DNA of 33,104 nt. Source: Chromatiaceae bacterium. Lineage in GTDB: Bacteria > Pseudomonadota > Gammaproteobacteria > Chromatiales > Chromatiaceae. A model generated the notes under the pieces. The model was given only the letters and a program-made list of their open reading frames with translations, was not told where the DNA came from and did not search any database. Where the stretch lies: contig REDK01000048.1 in the NCBI GenBank assembly GCA_007693535.1, positions 1 to 33,104 on the forward strand. The letters are read 5' to 3'. Numbering within the stretch: the first letter of the stretch is position 1; each line of letters starts with the position of its first letter. Shown in pieces: positions 1-8,037 of this stretch. A program made the translations under genes and the position numbers.

Positions 1-920
1 CGCACGCAAGTCATTGATTGCGCGTCGCGCGGTGGGGTAAACGAAAATTGCCCGTGCTCGTCTCCCCGGCTAAATCAGTGGCTTAGAGACTGCGCAAATG
101 GCTCAGAGCAATCGGACCGGGGCAGGCGTTGGATCTATGGCCAGACCCCGCGGGCCGAGGCACCGCGCTCCCCGTGGCCGGGATGCGCGGTGAGCAAGGA
201 TAACGCTGGGATAATGTGCGGGGGCGCGAGACTAGGGCATGCCCCGGCCAGCAGGGTCGGTCGCCTCAACGGCCGGTTGGTTTAGTTCCTCCACGGTCAT
301 GCTGTCATCATCGATGCCGGCAGCCAGTGAGCAGCCGATCAGGCTGCCGCAGTCACGCCAGAGCCGCGATGACCATGCGCGCGGACGGCCGGCACTATAG
401 CGAAATCCTAGGGAATCGAGAGCAACTGCATCCGAGGATGAGTGCGAGCCTGTGAGAAAACCGCCGACCGACCGCGGACGCACCCGGATGCGCCCCGGAT
501 GCGCCCCCGCTGTGCCCCGGACGCGCACCCGGACGGACTGGGGACGCGCCGGGGGCGCCCTCACTATCGCCGGCGATTGTTCACAAGCCCTGAGACGGGG
601 GTCGGGAGCGCCCCCGGTCACGATGGCTTGAACCGAACCCTGCTCGCCCCTGGCAAGGATCCCGTCGACGGGTGCTGGCCGGCGGGCGTCCACGACGCGA
701 CAGCCAGAAAATCCATCAGCAAAATCGATGAATAAGGCTTGCAACAACTATGCGGGGTGAAGTGTTCATCCGGTAGACTTCGCCACCGCGGCTTCAAGAA
801 CGGCATCCATCAGGTGCGGATGCACTCCGAATCCGCTTGCCCGGGTCCAATCCGCGCCCGGTCGCGTGGTCGGCGCGGCGGCCGCCACCGCCCGTCACCA
901 GTTAGCCGTCGCTAGGCCCC
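1..920. other. Gene-poor left flank, no supported gene
   Basis: I found no convincing coding region here. One plus-strand frame is open from the left edge to a stop at 283-285, but its translation is not recognisable. The open frames at 232-747 and 442-735 lie in very G+C-rich low-complexity sequence and have no plausible ribosome binding site or family signature. Two small structures are visible: a 10-bp imperfect direct repeat (TGGCTTAGAG at 79-88, TGGCTCAGAG at 99-108, 20-bp period) and a run of degenerate 11-bp repeats around 484-540. The first base pairs could be the tail of a feature lying outside the window. Confidence 0.5.
484..540. repeat. Degenerate 11-bp tandem repeat
   Basis: The unit CCGGATGCGCC occurs twice in exact tandem at 484-494 and 495-505. 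Two further degraded copies follow (CCGGACGCGCA at 517-527 and a CCGGACGG core near 529-536). It lies in non-coding sequence. The simplest reading is slippage in G+C-rich DNA, and I infer no function. Confidence 0.5.
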
Positions 921-3023
921 ATGCACGCACCCCGACCGACCACGCTGCTACCGTTCCTACGCTGGTTCCCGATGTCCCCGGCGACCGTCTGGGCGGACTT
1001 GGTGGCCGGGATCACTGTGGCCCTGATCCTGGTGCCGCAGAGTATGGCCTATGCGCAATTGGCCGGGCTGCCAGTCGCCTACGGCCTCTATGCCTCGTTC
1101 ATACCGGTGATCGTCGCCTCGCTGTGGGGCTCGCTGCCGCAGTTGCACACCGGCCCGGTGGCGATGCTATCGCTGATGTCCGCCGCGGCGGTGCTGCCGC
1201 TCGCCCCGCTCGGCAGCACCGAGTTTCTGCAGCTGTCGGTGATGCTGGCCCTGCTGGTCGGGATCTTGCGGCTGCTGCTCGGCCTGCTGCGCATGGGCAT
1301 CCTGGTCAATTTTCTGTCCAGCCCGGTGATTATCGGCTTCACCAATGCTGCCGCCCTGATCATCGGCCTCTCCCAGCTCAGCAAGGTCCTCAATGTGCCG
1401 TTTCCGCGCACGGACAACTTCATTGCCGATCTTTGGACCGTGGTCCGGCAGTTGGGCGAGACGCACCTGCCGACCCTGCTCTTCGCGCTGGCCACCTATC
1501 TGATCATCGTCACTGCCCAACGCGTCTCGTCGCGCATCCCCGGGGTCCTGCTGGCGGTGGTACTGACCACACTGGCCAGCGCGGCGATCGGCTTCGAGCG
1601 CAACGCGACGGTGCCGGTCACCGCGGTACAGGATGCCCGCGCGCTGCAACTCATCGCCGAGTACCGCCGCACCGGGCGCGAGGTCGCTGACCTGAGCGAG
1701 AGCACCAGCGCTGTCGCCCACGAGCTGAGGGCCCTGGCCGGCAGTCACGATGAGCGCCATTTCAGCGAGCGCGCATTGCTGGAGGCCGACCTGCGCGTGC
1801 TGCAGCGCGAGCTGAAAAAGCGCCGACAGGCCAACAACGAGCGCCGCGTGGCCCTGCACGATCTGCATTTCACCGCCGTCACCGACGGCGATGGCGCGCC
1901 GCGCTTTTGGCTGCGGGGCGAGGTGCCGGCAGACCTCACCAGCGATGGGCGGACCTGGCGTATCCAGCAGGTCACCGGGGAGCAGGTGCTGATGATGGGC
2001 GGCGGTGCCGTGGTCGGCACGGTACCGGCCGGGCTGCCTGGCCTGGCCTCGCCGCCGGTACAACTGGAATACCTGTGGCCGCTGTTGCCGTCGGCCCTGG
2101 TGATGGCCCTGATCGGCTTTATGGAGGTAACCTCGATCTCCAATGCCATTGCCACCCAGACCCGGGCGCGAGTGGACGCCAATCGCGAATTGATCGGTCA
2201 GGGGCTGGCCAATATCGTCGGCAGCTTTTTCAGTTCCTTTGCCGTCAGCGGCTCTTTCTCCCGCTCCGCGGTCGCAGCACGCACCGGGGCCCGCACCGGG
2301 CTGTTCTCACTCATTAGTGCCGCCGCCGTGGTGCTGGTGCTGCTCTATCTGACGCCCCTGCTCTATCACCTGCCGCAGGCGACACTCGCGGTGATCGTGA
2401 TGATGGCGGTATTCGGGCTGATCAATGTCGGCGCCGTGCAGCGTGCCTGGCGCATGCAGCCGCAAGAGGCACTGGTCGGGGGGCTCACCTTCGTTGCCAC
2501 CCTGGTGATGGCCCCGCAATTGGCCAATGGCATCCTGCTCGGGGCCGGGGTCGGTATCGTGCTGTTCCTGGCCCGCACCATGCGCCCGCGGATCGACCTG
2601 GTCGGCCGCCATCCGGATGGTCGGCTGGGCGGGGTGAGTGCCAATCGGCTGGTGCCGCTTGGGCGCCGGTTCCTGGCCGTGCGTTTCGACGGCTCGCTCA
2701 ATTTTGTCACCGCTGCCCATTTCGAGGCGGCGCTGCTGGATGCCCGGGCACGTAATCCCCAGGCCGCGGCGGTGCTGGTGATTGCCAGCGGGATCAATTA
2801 CATCGACGTCTCCGGCGCGGAACGGCTGCGCGATGTGATCGAGAACTTCCATGAGAGCGGAGTTGCGATCTATTTCTCCAGCCTGAAGTCCCAGGTCAAG
2901 GAGGCGCTGCAGCGCGCCCGCTTGGACGAACTGCTGCCACCGGACCGGTTGTTCCGCACCAAGGAACAGGCGATCGCCTATCTCGAGGCGCGCTATGACG
3001 GCGCCACTTCGGTGACGGCCTGA
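921..3023 (+). CDS. SulP/SLC26 family anion transporter with STAS domain
   Basis: This is an inner-membrane SulP (SLC26) transporter of 700 residues. The N-terminal half shows the family pattern of hydrophobic helices, including the early DLVAGITVALILVPQSMAY segment at about 26-44. The conserved IPAGLP-like stretch (VGTVPAGLPGL) lies at about 365-375, and the membrane helices resume from 386 to 550. A cytoplasmic STAS domain occupies about 583-690. Family members move sulfate, bicarbonate or other anions, and the substrate cannot be read from sequence; in an autotroph bicarbonate would be plausible. The protein is longer than the usual 550-600 residues because about 135 hydrophilic residues (roughly 226-362), rich in Arg, Glu and Leu and coiled-coil-like, sit between the end of one helix and the VGTVPAGLP motif. 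The ATG at 921 has only a weak upstream TAGG. No partner gene is adjacent apart from the small downstream gene. Confidence 0.93.
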   Translation: MHAPRPTTLLPFLRWFPMSPATVWADLVAGITVALILVPQSMAYAQLAGLPVAYGLYASFIPVIVASLWGSLPQLHTGPVAMLSLMSAAAVLPLAPLGSTEFLQLSVMLALLVGILRLLLGLLRMGILVNFLSSPVIIGFTNAAALIIGLSQLSKVLNVPFPRTDNFIADLWTVVRQLGETHLPTLLFALATYLIIVTAQRVSSRIPGVLLAVVLTTLASAAIGFERNATVPVTAVQDARALQLIAEYRRTGREVADLSESTSAVAHELRALAGSHDERHFSERALLEADLRVLQRELKKRRQANNERRVALHDLHFTAVTDGDGAPRFWLRGEVPADLTSDGRTWRIQQVTGEQVLMMGGGAVVGTVPAGLPGLASPPVQLEYLWPLLPSALVMALIGFMEVTSISNAIATQTRARVDANRELIGQGLANIVGSFFSSFAVSGSFSRSAVAARTGARTGLFSLISAAAVVLVLLYLTPLLYHLPQATLAVIVMMAVFGLINVGAVQRAWRMQPQEALVGGLTFVATLVMAPQLANGILLGAGVGIVLFLARTMRPRIDLVGRHPDGRLGGVSANRLVPLGRRFLAVRFDGSLNFVTAAHFEAALLDARARNPQAAAVLVIASGINYIDVSGAERLRDVIENFHESGVAIYFSSLKSQVKEALQRARLDELLPPDRLFRTKEQAIAYLEARYDGATSVTA

Positions 3024-3051
3024 GCATGGAGCGAGCGCGGATCGCGGAGCA

Positions 3052-3091
3052 CCGCCACGCGGGCGCCGGACATCCCCGGGGAGCGTGGCGG
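3052..3091 (+). terminator. Possible hairpin after the SulP gene
   Basis: Perfect 9-bp arms, CCGCCACGC at 3052-3060 and GCGTGGCGG at 3083-3091, surround a 22-nt loop that begins 28 nt after the SulP stop codon. There is no T-tract, so it could be a weak or Rho-assisted end, or an RNA-stabilising hairpin. Confidence 0.3.
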
Positions 3092-3158
3092 CAGACCGCT
3101 GATCAGGGGCCCTCACGCCAGGTTGCCCTCGGCCCGCTGGCCGGGTTATCGTCGCGGA

Positions 3159-3542
3159 ATGCGCTTTGCTGAATTCGATACCGATGCCGGGCCACTGATC
3201 GAGGCCTATGAATCCGACCGGGTGCAGATCGGCGGACGCCAGTACACCAGGGGTGTGCTGGTGGGCTGTGAGCTGCTGCTGGCGGACTGGGGACCGTCCG
3301 ATCCGACGGCTCTGACCGCCGAGCATCTGGCCCCGCTGCTGGAACTGGTGCCGGCGCAAGCCCCGCAGGTGGTGCTGCTGGGGACCGGCAACCGCCAGCA
3401 CTTTCCGGACCCGGCCATCTATGGTGCCCTGCTCGACCGCGGGATCGGCGTAGAGGTCATGGATACCGGGGCCGCCTGCCGCACCTACAACATCATCGCC
3501 GGCGAGGGCCGGCGCGTCGTCGCCGCCCTGCTCATAGACTGA
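3159..3542 (+). CDS. Mth938-like domain protein (DUF498 family)
   Basis: This small soluble protein of 127 residues belongs to the Mth938/DUF498 fold family, which includes the mitochondrial complex I assembly factor NDUFAF3 and many uncharacterised bacterial proteins. The family core is visible: a central stretch on asking the level of a product (QVVLLGTGNRQHFPDP) and a C-terminal GIGVEVMDTGAACRTYNI segment with the near-invariant T-x-A-C-R-T-Y-N. No catalytic activity is established for bacterial members. I chose the ATG at 3159 (MRFAEFD) over the upstream TTG at 3123, because family members begin close to this point and the upstream 12 residues are unlike the family. The stop codon overlaps the first base of a perfect inverted repeat that probably ends the transcript. 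Confidence 0.85.
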   Translation: MRFAEFDTDAGPLIEAYESDRVQIGGRQYTRGVLVGCELLLADWGPSDPTALTAEHLAPLLELVPAQAPQVVLLGTGNRQHFPDPAIYGALLDRGIGVEVMDTGAACRTYNIIAGEGRRVVAALLID

Positions 3543-3612
3543 GAGCTGGTGAAAAAACCGCCGCCCTACTGCGGACGCCCTCGCGACGGCCGGCGGTTTT
3601 TTCACCAGCTCT
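3542..3612 (+). terminator. Perfect 22-bp inverted repeat, likely bidirectional terminator
   Basis: The arms at 3542-3563 and 3591-3612 are exact reverse complements over 22 bp, with a 27-nt loop. The left arm runs AGAGCTGGTGAAAAAACC and then a CCG-rich end; the right arm holds the matching T6 run. The A6/T6 run sits inside the stem, next to a G+C-rich CCGCCG/CGGCGG core. An RNA that folds only the core would therefore be followed by a U-run, as in an intrinsic terminator, and the arrangement works in both directions. The left arm starts at the last base of the Mth938-like gene's stop codon. Confidence 0.75.
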
Positions 3613-3732
3613 GAGCCGCGCACGAGCGGTGCGGGATGCCCGCCCAGACCTGGCCGCCGCATCCCAACCACATTCCTCAACCAGGGGGCCAACGCGCCTC
3701 GACGGCCCCGCCCTGCTAACCTGCCTGCCCGA

Positions 3733-4428
3733 ATGGATCGCAAGATCGTCCTCACCCTGCTGGCCGCGGCCCTGTTCGCGTTCGTCGGCATCTGGCTACT
3801 GCTATCGCTGATGCCCGACGAGCGCGCAACGGTGCGTCAGTATCCCTGGGAGGTCGCCCACGATGAGGCAGGGCGGGTGCAGGTCTTCGGGCTGACCCTG
3901 GGCGCCAGCACCCTGGCCGACCTGCGCCAGACGCTTGGCGAAGATGGCAAGCTCAGCCTGTTCGCACAGCCGGACGGGTCGTTCAGCGCCGAGGCCTATT
4001 TCAACGACGTCATGCTGAGCAATCTACGCGCTGATTGGGTCGTGCCGCTGAAGGTCGCGCAGGTCGATCTGGCCGCGATGTACGCGCGCGGATTGCGCAT
4101 CAGCAAGCTCGGTAGCGGCAGCCATAAGGTCCGCTTGGACCCAGATGACGCACTCGCCCTCGCCGCGGTACCAGTGCGCGCCATTACCTATCTGCCCTGG
4201 AAACGCCTGCCGCCAGAGGATCTGGAGGGCCGCTTCGGCGCCCCCGCCGAGCGCCTGGCCGAGGCCGGCGGCATCGAGCACTGGCTGTATCCGGCGCGCG
4301 GGATGGACATCGCCCGCGATGCCCGCGGTGGCGTCGTCATCCAATACCTGAACCCGGACGACTTCGCGGCCGCCCGAGCACCGCTTCAGGCGCCACCGGC
4401 GACGACGCTGAGGCCATCTGACCTCTGA
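3733..4428 (+). CDS. Membrane-anchored hypothetical protein
   Basis: I do not recognise the family by name. The protein has 231 residues. Residues 5-27 form a single N-terminal hydrophobic helix after MDRK (ending in VGIWLLLSLMP), so it is probably a type II anchor with the rest in the periplasm. The soluble part has no cysteines and shows a short segment with a repeated look: GLTLGASTLADLRQTLGE near 54-71 resembles the motif of outer-membrane assembly lipoproteins that starts a helix after a small beta strand, and a second helix-turn with RFGAPAERLAEAGG follows at about 167-180. This may reflect two related subdomains, which is inference only. The ATG at 3733 follows a terminator-like repeat by about 120 bp, so the gene probably has its own promoter. 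Confidence 0.8.
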   Translation: MDRKIVLTLLAAALFAFVGIWLLLSLMPDERATVRQYPWEVAHDEAGRVQVFGLTLGASTLADLRQTLGEDGKLSLFAQPDGSFSAEAYFNDVMLSNLRADWVVPLKVAQVDLAAMYARGLRISKLGSGSHKVRLDPDDALALAAVPVRAITYLPWKRLPPEDLEGRFGAPAERLAEAGGIEHWLYPARGMDIARDARGGVVIQYLNPDDFAAARAPLQAPPATTLRPSDL

Positions 4429-4535
4429 CCCACCGTGCCACTGCAGCATTAGACGCACACACCGACCGCATCGCCAGCGGACTGCATGGGTAAAGGGGCG
4501 ACCCGGCCGGCTGGGAGACCGACCGGGCCGCCGCG

Positions 4536-4552
4536 GCCGACCAACGGTCGGC
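4536..4552 (-). terminator. Small hairpin between convergent genes, after lpdA
   Basis: GCCGACC at 4536-4542 and GGTCGGC at 4546-4552 form a perfect 7-bp stem with a 3-nt loop. It lies about 64 nt beyond the lpdA stop and about 110 nt beyond the opposite-strand gene ending at 4428. No U-tract follows in either direction, so termination is only a possibility. Confidence 0.25.
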
Positions 4553-4615
4553 GCGAGGCGGGGCGCGCGGTTCCGCCGGCGGGCGCGGCTGGACTGCGAG
4601 CGGGGCAGCGGTGGT

Positions 4616-6040
4616 TCAGCGCCGTTTCGGCGGCAGCAGATCGGTGATCGAGCCGTGGGCCATCTCGGCGGCCAGGCCGATGGTCTCGTTCAGGGTCGGA
4701 TGCGGATGGATGGTCAGGCACAGATCTTCCATATCGGCACCCATCTCCAGGGCCAACACCGTCTCACCGATCAGTTCGCCGGCATTCGGGCCGACGATGC
4801 CGGCCCCGAGGATGCGCCGGGTCTCGGGGTCGAACAGCAGCTTGGTCAGCCCCTCGTCGCGATGGATGCCGAGCGCCCTGCCGCTGGCCGCCCAGGGGAA
4901 AACCCCCTTCTCGTAGGCGATGCCGCGGGCCTTGGCGTACGTCTCGGTCAGGCCCATCCAGGCGACCTCCGGGTCGGTATAGGCCACCGATGGGATGGTC
5001 AGCGGATCGAACAAGGCTGGTTCGCCGGCGATGACCTCGGCCGCGACCTTGGCCTCGTGGGTCGCCTTGTGTGCCAGCATCGGCCCGCCGACGACGTCGC
5101 CGATGGCGAAGATGCTGGGCACATTGGTGCGCATGTGTGCGTCCACCGGGATGAAGCCATGCGGGTCCACCTTGACCCCGGCCGCCTCGGCATCGATGCG
5201 CCCCCCATTGGGTCGTCGGCCGATCGCAACCAGGACCCGGTCATAGGTGGCGGTGGCGGACTCCTTGCCCTCCAGCACCACACGGATGCCGTCGGTGGTC
5301 GATTCCATGCTGACCACCTTGGTCTCCAGCATGATCTGCCGGTAACGCTTGCGCACCACCTTCTCGAACGCCCGCACCAGGTCCGGGTCGGCCCCGGGCA
5401 TGAGTTGGTCCTGCAGCTCGACGACATCGATGGCGGTGCCGAGGGCGCTGTAGACGCTGGCCATCTCCAGGCCGATGATGCCGCCCCCGACCACCAGCAT
5501 CTGCGCCGGGATGTCCGCTAGCTGCAGAGCACTGGTGGAGTTGAGCACGCGCGGGTCATCGTGCGGGAAGCCGGGGATCTGGATCGGCCGTGAACCCACC
5601 GCGATGATGCAATGGTCGAAGCTGACCGTGGTCCGGCCGGCACGGGTATCCACGCTGAGGCGGTTCGGGGCCTCGAAGCGGCCAGTACCCTGGACCACCT
5701 GCACCTGCCGTTGCTTGGCCATGCCGGCGAGCCCGCTGGTCAGGCGCTTGACGACCTTGTCCTTGCCCGTGCGCAGCTGGTCCAGGTCGATCTCGGGGGG
5801 CGCGAAGCGCACGCCCATCGACCCCAGCGTCTTGGCCTCCTCAATGATCGCAGCAGTATGCAGCAGCGCCTTGCTCGGGATGCAGCCGACATTCAGGCAG
5901 ACGCCGCCGAGGTCCGGATAGCGCTCGATCAGCACCACGCGCTTGCCGAGATCGGCGGCGCGAAAGGCCGCGGTATAGCCGCCGGGGCCGGCCCCGAGAA
6001 CGGCGACCTCGGCATGAACAGTGGTGGGGGCTTCAGTCAT
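4616..6040 (-). CDS. lpdA: Dihydrolipoyl dehydrogenase (E3)
   Basis: This FAD-dependent flavoprotein reoxidises dihydrolipoamide on the E2 subunit and reduces NAD+. It has 474 residues, the usual family length. The FAD-binding motif GAGPGGYTAAFRAAD is at about 16-30. The redox-active disulfide is C48/C53 in GGVCLNVGCIPSK. A second nucleotide-binding glycine motif (GGGIIGLE) lies in the middle, and the catalytic His-Glu pair is H447/E452 in HPHPTLNE. It is the last gene of the minus-strand aceE-aceF-lpdA cluster, starting 184 nt after the aceF stop. The ATG at 6040 is preceded by an AGGAC element about 11 nt upstream. Its position next to aceF indicates that it serves pyruvate dehydrogenase, and it may also be shared with other 2-oxoacid dehydrogenases. 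Confidence 0.97.
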   Translation of the reverse strand: MTEAPTTVHAEVAVLGAGPGGYTAAFRAADLGKRVVLIERYPDLGGVCLNVGCIPSKALLHTAAIIEEAKTLGSMGVRFAPPEIDLDQLRTGKDKVVKRLTSGLAGMAKQRQVQVVQGTGRFEAPNRLSVDTRAGRTTVSFDHCIIAVGSRPIQIPGFPHDDPRVLNSTSALQLADIPAQMLVVGGGIIGLEMASVYSALGTAIDVVELQDQLMPGADPDLVRAFEKVVRKRYRQIMLETKVVSMESTTDGIRVVLEGKESATATYDRVLVAIGRRPNGGRIDAEAAGVKVDPHGFIPVDAHMRTNVPSIFAIGDVVGGPMLAHKATHEAKVAAEVIAGEPALFDPLTIPSVAYTDPEVAWMGLTETYAKARGIAYEKGVFPWAASGRALGIHRDEGLTKLLFDPETRRILGAGIVGPNAGELIGETVLALEMGADMEDLCLTIHPHPTLNETIGLAAEMAHGSITDLLPPKRR

Positions 6041-6224
6041 TTCGATAGGGTCCTAGCGCGAATCGCGCGCGCAAGCGTCAGGGGTCGGCCGGGCGGCCGC
6101 GGGGCGGTCCCAGGTGGCCGGCGGCCATGCCGGGGCCGGTTGCGACGCCGACACGCCGTGCCGGAGGTCATCCGGGCAGGTAGGTGTAACCGGTCGTTGG
6201 CAACCCGTCAAACGGCCCAGCAAT

Positions 6225-7949
6225 TCACAACAGCAGCCGCCGGATGTCGCCGAGCAGCCCGGCCAGCAGGCTGGTGAAGCGCGCGCCCTCAGCCCCATCG
6301 ACCACGCGATGGTCGTAGGAGAGCGACAGCGGCAGCAGCAGCCGGGGTTGAAAGGCGCTGCCGTCCCAGACTGGTTGCATGGCGGCCCGGGAGACCCCGA
6401 GGATCGCCACCTCGGGGGCATTGACGATCGGGGTAAAAGCGGTGCCGCCGATGCCGCCCAGGCTGCTGATGGTGAACACCCCGCCCTGCATGTCGCCTGG
6501 CAGCAGCTTGCCGGCGCGCGCCTTGGCGCTGACCTCGGCCAGCTCCCGGGCGAGATCGAACAGCCCTTTGCGGTCCACGTCCCTCAGCACCGGCACCACC
6601 AGACCGTTGGGGGTATCGACAGCGACGCCGATGTGGGTGTACTGCTTGAGAATGAGATGCTCGCCATCCGCGGCCAGTGAGGCCTTCAGTTGCGGCATCT
6701 GGGCCAGTGCCGCGGCCACCGCCTTGAGCAGGAAGGTCAGCAGGGTCAGCTTGACCTCGGCCTGCCGGGCGCGCTCGCCCTGGGCCTTGCGGAAGGCCTC
6801 CAACTCGGTGATGTCGGCCTCGTCGAACTGGGTGACATGGGGCACCGATAGCCAGCAGCGGTGCAGATGCGCCCCGCTGATGCGGCGGATGCGCGCCAGC
6901 GGTTGGGTCTCGACCGCACCGAAGCGGGCGAAGTCCACCTCCGGGGGCGCCGGCAACTGAAACGGCAGGCCGGCCGGCGCGGGGGCGGCACCGGCGGCCA
7001 GGGTCTGCTTGACGTAGGCCTGTACGTCCTCGCGCAGGATGCGGCCCTTGCGGCCGCTGCCCTTGACCTGGCCGAGGTCGACGCCGAGTTCGCGCGCGAA
7101 GCGGCGTACCGCCGGGCTGGCATGCGGGCGCTGGCCCGGGCGCACCGCTTGCAGGTCGGCCGGGCGCGGCAACACCGGCGCCTTGCGCTGGGTCGCTTCG
7201 CCGGGGACGCGCGGACTGGCGCCGGGGTCGCCGGCGCCGCTATCAGCGGCGTCGCGGCCGGCAGCGGCCGGAGGCGCCTGGGCGGCAGGGGGCGACGCGG
7301 TGGTGGCCCGCTCGCTACCGTGCAGGGTCAGGAGCAGATCCCCCTGATTGAGCTTGTCGCCCACCGCCACCGCCAGCGACGCCACGGTACCAGCGGCCGG
7401 CGACGGGATCTCCATGGTCGCCTTGTCGCTCTCCAGCGTCAGGATGGACTGCTCCGGCTCGACCTGATCGCCCACCCCGACCAGCACCTCGATCACCGGA
7501 ATATCCTTGAAGTCGCCGACATCGGGCAGGTGGACCTCGATCTCGGCGCTGGACCCGGCAGCGGGGCTGGAATCGGGACTCGTGTCCGGACTGGCGTCGG
7601 GAGGACTGGCCGCGGACCCGGCCGCCACTGGCGCTGTGCTCGCCGCCGGCGCAGATGTTGGTGACGGCGATGCCGCATCTGAGGCTGCTTCGGGGGCTGC
7701 TGCTGGGGCTTCTGTTGCGACCCGCATCAGCAACGCCCCTTTGGCCACCTTGTCACCCACCGCCACCGCTAGTTCCTGCACGGTGCCGCCGAGGGGGGCC
7801 GGGATCTCCAGCGTCGCCTTGTCGCTCTCTAGGGTCAGGATGGACTGCTCCGGCTCGATGCGGTCGCCGGGGGCCACCAGGATTTCGATGATTTCGACCT
7901 CGGCGAAGTCGCCGATGTCGGGGAGCAGGACGTCTTCTAGGGATGCCAC
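6225..7949 (-). CDS. aceF: Pyruvate dehydrogenase E2, dihydrolipoamide acetyltransferase
   Basis: This is the E2 core of the pyruvate dehydrogenase complex, which transfers acetyl groups from lipoamide to CoA. The 574-residue protein has two lipoyl domains (about 2-78 and 136-211), with lipoylated lysines K44 and K176 in ESDKAT motifs. Ala/Pro/Ser-rich linkers follow each. A peripheral-subunit-binding domain lies at about 275-312 (HASPAVRRFARELGV onward). The C-terminal acyltransferase domain ends with the YDHRVVDG motif, so H547 and D551 are the likely catalytic residues. E. coli has three lipoyl domains and other gammaproteobacteria have two. The start is GTG at 7949, set by a strong AGGAGA seven nucleotides upstream. 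The two lipoyl coding segments are nearly identical at the DNA level (7405-7462 against 7801-7858). Confidence 0.97.
   Translation of the reverse strand: MASLEDVLLPDIGDFAEVEIIEILVAPGDRIEPEQSILTLESDKATLEIPAPLGGTVQELAVAVGDKVAKGALLMRVATEAPAAAPEAASDAASPSPTSAPAASTAPVAAGSAASPPDASPDTSPDSSPAAGSSAEIEVHLPDVGDFKDIPVIEVLVGVGDQVEPEQSILTLESDKATMEIPSPAAGTVASLAVAVGDKLNQGDLLLTLHGSERATTASPPAAQAPPAAAGRDAADSGAGDPGASPRVPGEATQRKAPVLPRPADLQAVRPGQRPHASPAVRRFARELGVDLGQVKGSGRKGRILREDVQAYVKQTLAAGAAPAPAGLPFQLPAPPEVDFARFGAVETQPLARIRRISGAHLHRCWLSVPHVTQFDEADITELEAFRKAQGERARQAEVKLTLLTFLLKAVAAALAQMPQLKASLAADGEHLILKQYTHIGVAVDTPNGLVVPVLRDVDRKGLFDLARELAEVSAKARAGKLLPGDMQGGVFTISSLGGIGGTAFTPIVNAPEVAILGVSRAAMQPVWDGSAFQPRLLLPLSLSYDHRVVDGAEGARFTSLLAGLLGDIRRLLL
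7405..7858 (-). repeat. Near-identical DNA repeat encoding the two lipoyl attachment segments
   Basis: Bases 7405-7462 and 7801-7858 match at 54 of 58 positions by direct comparison, including synonymous sites. They encode the lipoyl-lysine loop of each lipoyl domain of aceF. The conservation at the DNA level suggests recent duplication or gene conversion between the domains. Confidence 0.75.
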
Positions 7950-8037
7950 GCGGTGGTCTCCTGTGCCCGGAACGGAAGCAGATGCGCGCGCGCCGGCCGC
8001 GTCCCGGCGTCATCGGCCGGGCGGCTGCGGCGGCGGC

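Noticed and set aside
232-747. A 171-codon open frame on the minus strand in the left flank.
   Set aside because: It lies in G+C-rich low-complexity DNA, has no family signature and no ribosome binding site.
2307-3791. A 494-codon minus-strand open frame.
   Set aside because: It spans the opposite strand of the SulP STAS region, the Mth938-like gene and the inverted repeat, and resembles no protein.
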